35,798 bases of DNA from Phycisphaeraceae bacterium (GCA_019636565.1 JAHBXG010000035.1:1-35798), one strand, 5' to 3'. Positions 24,709 through 33,587 are shown, numbered from the stretch's first letter. Notes: a model not told the origin generated them from the sequence alone. Numbers and translations are program-made.

Positions 24709-26406
24709 ATGCCCAACATCAACAAAGACACCCACATCCACCTCCCGGCCGACTCCAACCAGGCGCTCGGGCTCGCCCAGTACGCCATCGATTTCATGTC
24801 CGGTGCACCCGGCAAACGGGGCGAGCCCGACAAGTCCGTCCTCGATCGCACCGAGCTCTTTCACACCGACGCAAACCTCTGTGGCGTCTCCGCCCTCGCG
24901 CTCGGCACCAACGCCCCCACCATTCTCCGCGCGGAGGCACATCAGTACGCAACTCCCCCATCTGGAAGCGGATCTCTCGCTGGTGTTCCTTGGGCAAAGG
25001 GAGCGGTCCGCTCCGGCGTACCGACCTTTGGCAGCCGCATCGACGTGCAGGCGGAAAAGGCGATCGTCGCCAACGGCGCCGCGGTCCGAGAGTGGGATTC
25101 CAACGGAACCAACTTCGGCTTCAACCCCGAACTTGGCAACATTGCCGGCGAGTTCGGTCACAACGACTTCTACGGCGTCGCCCTTGCCGCGGCACAACTC
25201 CGTGGCAAAGACGGCAACTTCGCCCTTCGGGGCATGATCCTCATCGACGAAATCCGAGGCCGCCTCGCCGAGGTCTTCAGCCTCAAGTCCTACAAGATCG
25301 ATCACGTCGTGCACGGCGCGATCGGAAGTGCTGCCGCGTTCGGCGCGATGATGGGTGCAACGGCGGAACAAATCGAAAGCGCGATCGGAATGGTTGTCGC
25401 GCACTACATCCCATTCCGTGCCATTCGCGCGGGCAAGCAGCTCAGCGATTCAAAGGGCGCTTCGGCCGCCATCAGCACCGAGGCAGCGGTTCTGTCGGTC
25501 AAACGCAGCATGGCCGGATTCCTCGGCCCACGCGACATCTTCCGGAACCCGGAGGCGATCTTCCGCTTATTCGAAGGCCCGGGCCAGCTCTTCAAGAAAA
25601 CCGCCAGCGGCGGCACCGGGATCCCCGATGCCAAAGAGGCCTGGGGCACCAAGACGTATGCAAGCCCGTTCGACCTCGTCCTCGGACGCGCCGGCTCCGA
25701 TTTCGCCGTCATGGGTATGCACTTCAAACTCGGCCTCTACGAGCACCAGAGCGCCGGCGCATTGCAGGGTCTGATCAATCTCATCTCGCGCAACCCGCAC
25801 CTGCTCGACGATCAGACCGGCGACGCGATCTCAAAGATCGTTGTCAAGGCCTACGAGCCTGCTTTCGGGATCATCGGCGACCCCGCGAAACGCGATCCCA
25901 AAACGCGTCAGTCGGCGGACCACTCGATGCTTTACCTCGTCTGCACGATGCTCCGAAAAGCGCTCGAGAATCGCGCCGGCTCGAAGGCCGCGAAGATGAC
26001 GTGGAAAGACGTCATGCTTCTCCCGCACGACTTTGACGTCAAGAGCCTGCACGATCCGCTCACCCGCTCCCTCATGGAGAAAGTTTCGTTCGAATGGGGC
26101 GGTACCGAGTACGACAGCAAATACCCCGACGGCATCCCGACCTCGATGGTCATCACCGACGACCAGGGTCAGTCCTTCGATAGCGGCCTCGTCATGTACC
26201 CCGGGGGACACGCCCGCAACGCGATGGGCCCCGACAAGATCGACCTGCACGAAGTCCTCGACCACAAGTTCAAGAAGCTCGCCGAGATCGCCAGCGTCGA
26301 TCCGAAGGCTTTGGTGAAACGCCTCGGCGGTCTCCAAATGAAGTCTGCCAAGCAACTTGCCGACATCATGGACTTCGAGATCAAGTCGCACGGCAAGTTC
26401 GAGTAG
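24709..26406 (+). CDS. MmgE/PrpD family protein
   Basis: A 565-residue protein of the MmgE/PrpD superfamily, whose best-known members are 2-methylcitrate dehydratase PrpD and immune-responsive gene 1. It is longer than typical family members (about 450-500). Recognisable parts include the helical start LGLAQYAIDF, GEFGHNDFYGVALAAAQLRG, HVVHGAIGSAAAFGAMMGAT, the basic loop FRAIRAGKQLSDSKGASAA and DHSMLYLVCTMLRKAL. No strong ribosome site precedes the ATG. It is divergent from the transporter gene. If thymine is degraded here, the product methylmalonate semialdehyde leads to propionyl-CoA, for which PrpD acts downstream, but prpB and prpC are not in the window, so this link is speculative. The DUF3052 gene follows 9 bases later. 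Confidence 0.88.
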   Translation: MPNINKDTHIHLPADSNQALGLAQYAIDFMSGAPGKRGEPDKSVLDRTELFHTDANLCGVSALALGTNAPTILRAEAHQYATPPSGSGSLAGVPWAKGAVRSGVPTFGSRIDVQAEKAIVANGAAVREWDSNGTNFGFNPELGNIAGEFGHNDFYGVALAAAQLRGKDGNFALRGMILIDEIRGRLAEVFSLKSYKIDHVVHGAIGSAAAFGAMMGATAEQIESAIGMVVAHYIPFRAIRAGKQLSDSKGASAAISTEAAVLSVKRSMAGFLGPRDIFRNPEAIFRLFEGPGQLFKKTASGGTGIPDAKEAWGTKTYASPFDLVLGRAGSDFAVMGMHFKLGLYEHQSAGALQGLINLISRNPHLLDDQTGDAISKIVVKAYEPAFGIIGDPAKRDPKTRQSADHSMLYLVCTMLRKALENRAGSKAAKMTWKDVMLLPHDFDVKSLHDPLTRSLMEKVSFEWGGTEYDSKYPDGIPTSMVITDDQGQSFDSGLVMYPGGHARNAMGPDKIDLHEVLDHKFKKLAEIASVDPKALVKRLGGLQMKSAKQLADIMDFEIKSHGKFE

Positions 26407-26415
26407 ACTCCCTGC

Positions 26416-26832
26416 ATGGCGGGCTACTCGGGCACCCCTCTCCCTCAGAAACTCGGCATCAAGCCCGGACACGCTGTCGGTCTCTGGTCGGAACCCGACA
26501 ACTTCATCAACTCTCTCGCGCCAGTCCCTGAAAACGTGACGTTCACCGCTATTTCCCACGGCAAGTCCCCCCTCGACGTCCTCGTGGTTTTCATCAAGTC
26601 TCAGAAAGAACTCGCCACCCGCTTCGCCACCGCCCGCACGCGCATGAACCCCGCTGCCGGACTCTGGATTTCCTGGCCAAAGAAAGCCAGTGGCATTCAC
26701 ACCGACGTCACCGAAAAAATCATCCGCGATCTCGCGCTCGCAACCGACCTCGTCGATAACAAGGTCTGTGCGATCGACGAAACTTGGTCGGGCTTACGAC
26801 TCGTCATCCGCCTGAAACATCGTCCGAAATAG
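26416..26832 (+). CDS. DUF3052 family protein
   Basis: A 138-residue soluble protein. The opening GYSGTPLPQKLGIKPGH, the middle MNPAAGLWISWPKKAS and the ending CAIDETWSGLRLVIR match what I recall of the DUF3052 family, small proteins widespread in actinobacteria, planctomycetes and others, with no established function. No signal peptide, membrane segment or catalytic motif is seen. It starts 9 bases after the MmgE/PrpD gene and is probably cotranscribed, although there is no clear ribosome site of its own. Its stop is only 3 bases from the stop of the convergent methyltransferase gene. Confidence 0.85.
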   Translation: MAGYSGTPLPQKLGIKPGHAVGLWSEPDNFINSLAPVPENVTFTAISHGKSPLDVLVVFIKSQKELATRFATARTRMNPAAGLWISWPKKASGIHTDVTEKIIRDLALATDLVDNKVCAIDETWSGLRLVIRLKHRPK

Positions 26833-26835
26833 ACC

Positions 26836-27447
26836 CTACTTCACCTTCCCAAACACAATCCGCAATTCACTCGCCGGTATCTGCCAGCACCAAAGCTCCT
26901 CGTATATCTCCTGCATCGTGCGCGACGAATTCACAATCGCCTGCACAGCCTTCTTCAGCAACCGGATCACTGTGAACTCCGACGTAAACCGGATTTTCTG
27001 CGAAATCATCCGCACCCCCACATCGTTATAAAACGACGGCACCCTCCGCCGATACGGCCACCCTTCCTTGCAGAAGTACCCCATCGAATACAGCCCCCAC
27101 GGCGTCTTGTGCGTGTAATCCGAGTAGTAGTGCGGATTTGAAAAGTGCGGCACAGTGACGTGACATTCACCATCGGGCCTCAACACACGCACCACCTCGC
27201 GGATCACCGTCTCAATGTCCGAAAGGTGCTCAAACGTGTGCACCGACTCGATCCGGTCCACCGAAGAATCCGGCAGGAAGGCCAATCCTTCGTTCAGATT
27301 CGCAACGACATCCACGCCCGCCAATTCGATCGCATCGACGCCGATGCTCCCGGGCTTCTTGCTCGGTCCACACCCCAATTCCACGACAACCGGTCGCTTG
27401 GTCAGAAGCGTCTTCAAATCCGTCAGCACGCGAGCCCCGTTCGTCAT
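26836..27447 (-). CDS. Class I SAM-dependent methyltransferase
   Basis: A 203-residue Rossmann-fold protein. The SAM-binding motif I is VVELGCGPSKKPGSIGVD around residues 20-37, and ESVHTFEHLSDIETVIREV and VRVLRPDGECHVTVPHF are motifs II-IV of the Methyltransf_11 type. The later part, HYYSDYTHKTPWGLYSMG, is characteristic of methyltransferases found in polysaccharide or small-molecule loci. The substrate is unknown. The ATG at 27447 is chosen because it gives a family-like length; the frame runs on upstream through Arg-rich residues antisense to the sirtuin gene. The convergent neighbour is DUF3052 and the divergent neighbour is the sirtuin, about 110 bases away. Confidence 0.85.
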   Translation of the reverse strand: MTNGARVLTDLKTLLTKRPVVVELGCGPSKKPGSIGVDAIELAGVDVVANLNEGLAFLPDSSVDRIESVHTFEHLSDIETVIREVVRVLRPDGECHVTVPHFSNPHYYSDYTHKTPWGLYSMGYFCKEGWPYRRRVPSFYNDVGVRMISQKIRFTSEFTVIRLLKKAVQAIVNSSRTMQEIYEELWCWQIPASELRIVFGKVK

Positions 27448-27556
27448 GCCCGCAGCATACGAACTGCGAAGGCCGCGCCGACAGCCCCTCCGCTCGCATC
27501 TGCCCGATCGCTCCCTCAACGCACGCGAAACCACCTTGGACGGCGAAAGATCTCCC

Positions 27557-28354
27557 GTGCTCGATCTCACGCTCTCCGCATCCCGCCTTCGCTCCGCACG
27601 CTCCGTCGTCGCGATCACCGGTGCCGGCATCTCCGCGGAATCCGGCCTGCGCACCTTCCGCGGCGGCACCGCGGCGAGCGCATCCGATCTTCCAAAGGAC
27701 ATGCAAACCCTCTGGGCCGAATTCGATCCCCAAACACTCGCAACTCCCGAAGCCTTCGAAGCCGATCCCGCAAGAGTCTCCCGCTGGTACGACTGGCGCC
27801 GCCTCTGCTGCCTCGCCGCCGAACCAAATCCCGGCCATCTCGCCCTCGCAGCAATCGAGCGCTCCGTCACGTCCGCCGGCGGCAGGTTCACCCTCCTCAC
27901 CCAAAACGTCGATCGTCTCCATCACCGCGCCGGCAGCTCTAATGTCGTTGAACTCCACGGCAACATCATCCAGTGGCGGTGCACATCCACTCACCGCGTC
28001 GTCGACCTGTCCGCCGAGCCCTTCCCCAGCTTCCCGCCTCCTTCCCCGTTCATGTCGGGCGCGCTGCTCCGCCCGCACGTCGTCTGGTTCGGCGAGATGC
28101 TCCCACCCGAAGCCCTCGAAGCCGCCGCGGATGCCGTGCAATCCTGCGACCTCTTCCTTTCGATCGGCACCAGCGCCGTCGTCTATCCCGCGGCCGGATT
28201 CCTCCACGCCGCCCGCCAGAACAACGCCTTCACGATTGAGATCAACGCCGAGCCAACCGCAGCTTCCCGTGTCGTCGATGTTTGCATTCAGGGAAAGTCG
28301 GGCGAGGTACTGCCGGCACTGGCAGGCAGGGCGTTCGCCGATCTCGCCAAGTAG
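27557..28354 (+). CDS. Sir2-type NAD-dependent deacylase, class III-like, zinc cysteines missing
   Basis: A 265-residue sirtuin. The NAD site is intact: G22-A-G in ITGAGISAESGLRTFRGG, TQNVDRLHHRAG and the catalytic H134 in VVELHGN. The WYDWRR stretch provides Y78 and R81, the Tyr-x-x-Arg pair that class III sirtuins (SIRT5, CobB) use to bind succinyl or malonyl lysine. After H134 only C142 remains of the usual four zinc cysteines: the second reads T145, and the distal CxxC is replaced by a Pro/Ser/Phe-rich loop before LRPHVVWFGEM. The zinc knuckle therefore seems lost. The GTG at 27557 gives a normal N terminus; an in-frame ATG at 27446 would add 37 Arg-rich residues. Confidence 0.9.
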   Translation: MLDLTLSASRLRSARSVVAITGAGISAESGLRTFRGGTAASASDLPKDMQTLWAEFDPQTLATPEAFEADPARVSRWYDWRRLCCLAAEPNPGHLALAAIERSVTSAGGRFTLLTQNVDRLHHRAGSSNVVELHGNIIQWRCTSTHRVVDLSAEPFPSFPPPSPFMSGALLRPHVVWFGEMLPPEALEAAADAVQSCDLFLSIGTSAVVYPAAGFLHAARQNNAFTIEINAEPTAASRVVDVCIQGKSGEVLPALAGRAFADLAK

Positions 28355-28379
28355 CCTGTCGCCTCTAGCGCAAAAACGA

Positions 28380-28407
28380 AGTCCCGGCCGCTTTCGCGAC
28401 CGGGACT
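28380..28407 (-). terminator. Intrinsic terminator of the dockerin-protein gene
   Basis: AGTCCCGG (28380-28387) pairs with CCGGGACT (28400-28407); after one C/A mismatch three more pairs close a TTTC loop. On the minus strand the hairpin is followed by TTCGTTTTTGC, a T-rich tract, and it lies just after the stop at 28429. On the plus strand it also follows the sirtuin stop but lacks a T run, so it mainly serves the minus-strand gene. Confidence 0.7.
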
Positions 28408-28428
28408 CGTGGAACTCACCAATTCAGA

Positions 28429-30537
28429 TCAGGGGCAGAGCAGTTCGTTGTACGCCGCGACGAAGAGCACGAAGTCCGCGTCGTCGACGTATCCATTCTG
28501 ATTCAGATCGGCGGGGCAGAAGATGGGCATCGCTTCGTCGTTGCAATCAAGCAAGTTGTACGCCTCGACAAAGATCGGGAAATCGCTGTCATCAACCAGC
28601 CCGTCGTAGTTCAAGTCCGCGGCACAAGGCGGACGCTGCAACTCAAACGCGCCCATATCCACAACCAGCGACAGATTCAGATCTCCGTCAACGATCCGAT
28701 TGTGGTCTTCGATATCAAACGACACGTTCTGAATGTCCAGGTTGTTTCCGGTATCGACGCAGGGCGAGTTGTTGGTCAGACGAAGATCATCGTCCATGTT
28801 CCCCGGTATTCCGTCCGGGCCGTTGTAGTTCGCAAACGCCGGGTTGCCCCCGATGTTGCCAACTCCGGCGATGACCACGTTGCCGAAATCGGGTGTCACG
28901 CACGAGTACGAAACCGATTGTGAGCCGCTCGAAGTGTTGATCTGCTTCACTGTCGGAACCATCAGCCCCGGCCCCGTGTTGCCGATTGCGATCGAATTTC
29001 GCATGTCAATCTTCGCGCCCGATAAGGCCCGCAGACCTCCCGTGCCGCTCGTGCTTTGATTCCCGACAATCGTGCAATTCTTCACGGTCAGGTCAACGTT
29101 CGTTCCCGAGATGTAGAGAGCACCGCCGTTCTGCGGCGCGGAATTGCCCCAGATCGCCGTGTTCGTCATCGACATGTCGCCGTACGCGCGGATCGCGCCG
29201 CCTGCGGTCGCGGCGTCATTGTCCACGAACCGGCAGTTGCTCACGGAAAGCGTTCCCTGCAGGAACCCGCCCGGCCCGCCGAAGTACTGAAGCGCGCCGC
29301 CCTCGTCGGCATAGTTCTGCGAGAAGAGGCAGCGGTCGATCGTGGGACCGATGATCGCGGCGGGGCTGTCGATCGCGATGCCTCCGCCGCCGTGGAGAGC
29401 CGTGTTCCCGAAGATGGTGCAGCGACGGATTGTCGGTGAACCGTCCGCGATGTAGATGCCGCCGCCGATCTCGTTCGGCGCCGAGCCGTTGGCGTAGCCG
29501 CTCACAATCGTGAAACCGTTTAATTCGGTGAGATACGAAACATTCGATCCGTCCACGACGTGATAGCAATTGTCGTTCGTCAGCCCCGTGCCGATCTCGC
29601 CGCTCAAGTAACTCTGATTGGCAACGCTGAGCACACGCTCGGACAACTGCGTCTCGTTTCCAACGAATCCGCCGTACATCTTCACGCCTTCGACCAGCTT
29701 GAAGTTGCTGATCCGGAGCGTCCCGGGCTTGTACGTCCCGCCCGCGACCCAGATCTCGGTGATCTGTCCGGCCGAAGCCTTGGCGACCGCGAGAGCATCC
29801 TGAATGCTGTTGAATGCATTCTGCCAGGACATGCCGTTATTCAGACCGTTCGCATTGTCGTTCACATAGAGACGGTTACCCGCGATCTTCACCAACTGAA
29901 GCCCATTGAAAGCGCACTTCGCCAGACCCACAAACTCGCACTGCGACGTGATCTTCAGTTTCGGAGCGCCGGGTCCAACTTTGAAATTGAAGACCACGTG
30001 CGTCTTGCCGTACTGGAAAGTATTGGCAACCGTCGGACCGCTGGTGCTTCCGCTCCCGATGCTGACCCCGCCGACGTCACCGTACAGGTAGTTGGTGTAG
30101 AAGTTCGTGAAGCCGAACCCATCGACATAGGACTGGTCCGATTCCTTCAGCGCCGAGTAAACGAACGCGCGGTAGACACCCTCCGCCAGCCCGTTTACCT
30201 CAACGGTCACGATGCCGTTGGTGTCAAACCCCATCGCGTAGTCGTTCATCAGCGAGCCGAAGTCCAGCGTGCCAAGAGTGCCGGTTGCATTGCCATTGCT
30301 CGTCTTGGCGGTCAAAGTCAAACCCGCCGAAAGCCCGTTCAACCCGACCAGATTCACGGTCGCGCCCGCGCCGCTGGTCGCGACCACGCCATTCCAAGTA
30401 CCCGGCTGACCCGCGACTCCCGCATAAGCCGACCCCGGAATCGAATGACCAGCGTAGTTGACATCAACGTTGACCGACTGCGCGCCGGCGGTTCCCGCGA
30501 GAACGAGCAAGGCAGAGATAGCGGAAAGACGCAACAT
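28429..30537 (-). CDS. Secreted beta-helix protein with C-terminal GC-type dockerin module
   Basis: A 702-residue exported protein. Signal peptide MLRLSAISALLVLAGTAGA with cleavage before Q20. Residues about 20-210 form a beta-rich domain (VNVDVNYAGHSIPGS at the start). From about 215, LYVNDNANGLNNGMSWQNAF and IWVAGGTYKPG open a parallel beta-helix of the right-handed, DUF1565/choice-of-anchor type with Gly/Asn-rich turns such as GNTALHGGGGIAI. The last 65 residues hold two dockerin-like calcium loops, DLNYDGLVDDSDF and DLNQNGYVDDADF, each ending in a cysteine, with a terminal LLCP. In Phycisphaerae this module anchors or sorts many extracellular proteins. The substrate of the helix is unknown. 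ATG 30537 follows AAGGA. Single-gene unit ending in a terminator. Confidence 0.92.
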   Translation of the reverse strand: MLRLSAISALLVLAGTAGAQSVNVDVNYAGHSIPGSAYAGVAGQPGTWNGVVATSGAGATVNLVGLNGLSAGLTLTAKTSNGNATGTLGTLDFGSLMNDYAMGFDTNGIVTVEVNGLAEGVYRAFVYSALKESDQSYVDGFGFTNFYTNYLYGDVGGVSIGSGSTSGPTVANTFQYGKTHVVFNFKVGPGAPKLKITSQCEFVGLAKCAFNGLQLVKIAGNRLYVNDNANGLNNGMSWQNAFNSIQDALAVAKASAGQITEIWVAGGTYKPGTLRISNFKLVEGVKMYGGFVGNETQLSERVLSVANQSYLSGEIGTGLTNDNCYHVVDGSNVSYLTELNGFTIVSGYANGSAPNEIGGGIYIADGSPTIRRCTIFGNTALHGGGGIAIDSPAAIIGPTIDRCLFSQNYADEGGALQYFGGPGGFLQGTLSVSNCRFVDNDAATAGGAIRAYGDMSMTNTAIWGNSAPQNGGALYISGTNVDLTVKNCTIVGNQSTSGTGGLRALSGAKIDMRNSIAIGNTGPGLMVPTVKQINTSSGSQSVSYSCVTPDFGNVVIAGVGNIGGNPAFANYNGPDGIPGNMDDDLRLTNNSPCVDTGNNLDIQNVSFDIEDHNRIVDGDLNLSLVVDMGAFELQRPPCAADLNYDGLVDDSDFPIFVEAYNLLDCNDEAMPIFCPADLNQNGYVDDADFVLFVAAYNELLCP

Positions 30538-30742
30538 GGTTAGATTCCTTTTTGCAATGGCCGTGCCATCCCCGCGCGAGATCGATGTGATCGCGCTTCG
30601 TCGGGTTCTCACAAGCCAACCCGGTCGGGCACACTTGATGAACGGCTTACACGTCAGTGCGTCAAACGCGCCGACGCGGCTACGCGTTTATCAGAAATAC
30701 TGAAAACGCTTTCGACGCAGCACGCGTTGTCGATTTCTTGCG

Positions 30743-32230
30743 TCACGATTTCGCGGCCGCGAGCGATTTCAGTTCTCGCCTCATGACCTTCCCCGTCGCA
30801 TTCCGCGGCAGCGCATCCAGCCGCCGAATTTCAACGGGTGCCTTGTATCCCGCGAGGTGCTGCCGACACCACCCGATGAGTTCTTTTTCATCGAACGCCG
30901 CGCCCTCTTTGATCTCAACGAAAGCCATCGGCTGCTCACCCCGCATCGGATCGCTCACCCCCACCACGCCGCTCGCACTGACAGACGGGTGACGCTCCAG
31001 CACTTCCTCGATCTCGCGCGGAAAGACGTTCTCGCCGCCCACGATCAGCATCTCTTTCAAGCGCCCCGTGATGTGCAGATGCCCGTCGTCGTCGAATCGG
31101 CCAATGTCTCCGGTGCGAAAGAACCCCGATTCGCTGAACGCCTTCGAGGATTCCTCCGGCAGGTTGAAGTAACCCCGCATGATGTTGGGGCCCTTCATCC
31201 ACACTTCGCCGTCTGTATTCGGCGGCAGACTCCGGCCCGTCGCCGTATCGATGATCCGCTGATCAATCAGCGGAATCGGCCGCCCAACCGAACCCGGGCG
31301 GAACTCGTTCGGCCGGCACCAATTGCTGACAGGCGCGGTCTCGGTCAACCCGTAGCCCTCGTTGATCGTCACCCCGAATCGCTCGCGAAAACGATCCCTC
31401 ACCGCGCCGGGAAGCGGTTCGCCGCCGCTGACCGTGTACCGAAGCGACCGGAAATCGTCCGCCGTCGCATCCTTGGCGGCCAGCAGCGCGTTGTACATCG
31501 AAGGAATCGCCACCAGCACCGTCGGCCGGTGCTCCCGAAGCAACCGAATGATCTTCGACGGCACGAACCGCGCCGTGTACACGACCTTGATTCCACCGCT
31601 CAAGGGCAGCCACGTGAGCACCGTCATGCCGAACGAATGGAACTGAGGCAGCACGCCCAACATCGAATCCGCTCGGCTGAAATCCACCCAGTCCCTGATC
31701 TGCCGGATGTTGCTCGTGATGTTGCCGTGCGTGAGCATCACGCCCTTGGGTTTGCCGCTGGTCCCCGAGGTGTACAGCAGCACCGCCAGATCGTCGTCAC
31801 TCGCATCCGCCGGCCAGCGAATGTCGGGCACGCCGCTGAAATCCACGTCTTCGAGGTACACCAGATTCTTGACTCTCGGCACATAGCCAAGATGTTCAAT
31901 CATCGGCCTGACCGTTACGATGGTGTCGGCACCGCAGTCGTCGATGACGTATTGCAGTTCTTCCTTCTTCAACAAGTAGTTCAGAGGCACCACCGTGCGT
32001 CCAAGCGTCAGACCGGCCAATGCCGCGGCCGGAAAGGTGCCGCCGGTCGGCAGCAGCAAGCCCAGACACTGGGTGTGGTTGACCGCTTCAACATGAGTGG
32101 CGATGTGAAACAGCCCGGCAATTAGCTCGTAGTTCCGCGTCGTACGCCGATCATCGACAAACGCGACGGACCGGGGGTGGGTGATGAGTTGCCAGAGAAT
32201 CGGTCTATGGACGGTCAAAGAGCGCTCCAC
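30743..32230 (-). CDS. AMP-forming acyl-CoA ligase/synthetase family protein
   Basis: A 495-residue ANL-superfamily enzyme that activates a carboxylate with ATP, usually making an acyl-CoA. The adenylate P-loop LLYTSGTSGKPKGVMLTHGN is near residues 150-170, with NEGYGLTETAPV, a TGDIGRFDDDGHLHITGR hinge and the catalytic lysine of NATGKVMRREL at the end. No membrane segment is seen. The similarity is to long-chain fatty acyl-CoA ligases, but chain length cannot be judged. The GTG at 32230 has no ribosome site, whereas a TTG at 32218 has GGAG 6 nt upstream, so the real start may be 12 bases inside. It is divergent from the SPOR lipoprotein gene and about 200 bases before the dockerin-protein gene. 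Confidence 0.92.
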   Translation of the reverse strand: MERSLTVHRPILWQLITHPRSVAFVDDRRTTRNYELIAGLFHIATHVEAVNHTQCLGLLLPTGGTFPAAALAGLTLGRTVVPLNYLLKKEELQYVIDDCGADTIVTVRPMIEHLGYVPRVKNLVYLEDVDFSGVPDIRWPADASDDDLAVLLYTSGTSGKPKGVMLTHGNITSNIRQIRDWVDFSRADSMLGVLPQFHSFGMTVLTWLPLSGGIKVVYTARFVPSKIIRLLREHRPTVLVAIPSMYNALLAAKDATADDFRSLRYTVSGGEPLPGAVRDRFRERFGVTINEGYGLTETAPVSNWCRPNEFRPGSVGRPIPLIDQRIIDTATGRSLPPNTDGEVWMKGPNIMRGYFNLPEESSKAFSESGFFRTGDIGRFDDDGHLHITGRLKEMLIVGGENVFPREIEEVLERHPSVSASGVVGVSDPMRGEQPMAFVEIKEGAAFDEKELIGWCRQHLAGYKAPVEIRRLDALPRNATGKVMRRELKSLAAAKS

Positions 32231-32354
32231 AGGAGGAAATTGGCTGGACTCGCCGCCGGGCGACGATAATACCGATTCCGACCCCCCACCCGTTTGTCCG
32301 ACCCCACTTCACAACCATCCCGCGCTGGCCGCGCGGACAAGGAATCCGACGATC

Positions 32355-33179
32355 ATGAGGGCGAGTATCCGTGCAGTCAGGTTGGCTTTGGCAGGGTTGC
32401 TGGTCGCTTCCGCAATGGTGCAGACGGCGTGCTCATCGTCGCAGAAGGCCCCGCAGGCGGACTACAGGGATCTTTACAGTCAGCACCACTACGCCGAGGC
32501 CTATCAGGCGGCCCTCCAGGCGCAGACCGAGGGTTCAAGTGTCCAGAAGGAGCAGGCGGCCCTGATCGCAGGGCTTTCCGCCGCGGCACTCGGGAAGAAT
32601 GACGAGGCGGAAAAGATCCTCACGCCGCTCCTCAAGAGCGGAGATCAAACCGTCAGTGGCAAGGCCGCGGCCCAACTCGGCCTGATCGCGTACGGGCAGG
32701 ACCGCCACGCGGAGGCTTCGGCACTCCTCACCGAGGCGGCGACCAAACTGACAGGCGATGAGGCGGCGCGGGCATCGCTCTACGCGGGCGACGCCCTGCG
32801 GGCCCAAGGCCGCACCAGCGAGGCCCGTGCCAGTTATGAAAGAGCACAGAGTCAGGTGCAGGACGACAGTACGCTGAAAGTGCTGATCTCGGACCGTCTC
32901 GCCGCCGTGAGCGGCACGCAACCGACCGGCACGGGCCAGTTCACCGTGCAGCTCGGTGCGTTCAGCAGTTTCCAACGGGCCCAGGTGCAGGCCGATCGTT
33001 ACCGCACACGGGCACAATCCGCAGGTCATACGACCCCGCGAATCGTGCAAACCGCAAACGCGAAGGGCGTGAAGGTCTACGCCGTCCGTGTGGGACGATT
33101 CACCAAGCGAAGTGACGCGGAAGCGGTGCGGAAGGGCCTCGGCTCAGAAGCGCAAATCACGACCGCCTCCAACGAATGA
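32355..33179 (+). CDS. TPR and SPOR domain lipoprotein
   Basis: A 274-residue envelope protein. The first 26 residues form a lipoprotein-like signal ending in VQTAC, with C26 as the likely lipidated residue, although the glutamine at -3 makes the lipobox imperfect. Residues about 35-180 are Ala-rich helical repeats of TPR type (YAEAYQAALQAQ, EAEKILTPLLKSG, AEASALLTEAATKL). Residues about 193-270 form a SPOR domain (FTVQLGAFSSFQRAQVQADR, VYAVRVGRFTKRSDAEAV), which binds denuded peptidoglycan glycan strands at division sites. A role in cell wall or envelope organisation is likely; planctomycetes divide without FtsZ, so its exact function is open. ATG 32355 is preceded by AAGGA at about 11 nt. 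It converges on acpS with 18 bases between. Confidence 0.9.
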   Translation: MRASIRAVRLALAGLLVASAMVQTACSSSQKAPQADYRDLYSQHHYAEAYQAALQAQTEGSSVQKEQAALIAGLSAAALGKNDEAEKILTPLLKSGDQTVSGKAAAQLGLIAYGQDRHAEASALLTEAATKLTGDEAARASLYAGDALRAQGRTSEARASYERAQSQVQDDSTLKVLISDRLAAVSGTQPTGTGQFTVQLGAFSSFQRAQVQADRYRTRAQSAGHTTPRIVQTANAKGVKVYAVRVGRFTKRSDAEAVRKGLGSEAQITTASNE

Positions 33180-33197
33180 TCGGCGGCTCGTTTGCCG

Positions 33198-33587
33198 CTA
33201 CGACTCCAGGATCACCGATGCTGTTGCAACTCCCGCGGCGTGGCTGATGCTGACGTGGAATCTCTTCGCGCCCAGCGCATCAGCGATTTCCAGAGCTTTG
33301 GCGTGCAGGCTGAGCGACGGCGCGCCCGACGGCTGATTGAGAATCTCGACATCCGTCCAGGCGATCCCGTCGCGCCACCCGGTGCCAAGAGCCTTGAGGG
33401 CGGCTTCTTTCGCGGCAAATCTCCCGGCGAGGTGCTCTGCCTTCTTCGAATCGCCCGAATGCTTCGCTGCGGTTTCGCGCTCCGCCGCTGTAAACACGCG
33501 GTGCAGAAATCGATCGCCGTGATCGATGATCATCTCGCGGATGCGATCGACGCTGGCGAGATCGATGCCGTGTCCGACGATTGGCAT
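33198..33587 (-). CDS. acpS: Holo-[acyl-carrier-protein] synthase
   Basis: A 129-residue 4'-phosphopantetheinyl transferase of the AcpS type, which moves phosphopantetheine from coenzyme A onto apo-acyl carrier protein. The magnesium-binding aspartate is D9 in VGHGIDLASVDRI, and the second motif is GRFAAKEAALKALGTG with its catalytic glutamate. HVSISHAAGVATASVIL closes the protein as in the family. The length is normal. It is the last gene of the dnaJ-grpE-fmdB-acpS run, 8 bases after the zinc-ribbon gene, so it is probably cotranscribed with chaperone genes, an uncommon pairing. Confidence 0.94.
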   Translation of the reverse strand: MPIVGHGIDLASVDRIREMIIDHGDRFLHRVFTAAERETAAKHSGDSKKAEHLAGRFAAKEAALKALGTGWRDGIAWTDVEILNQPSGAPSLSLHAKALEIADALGAKRFHVSISHAAGVATASVILES

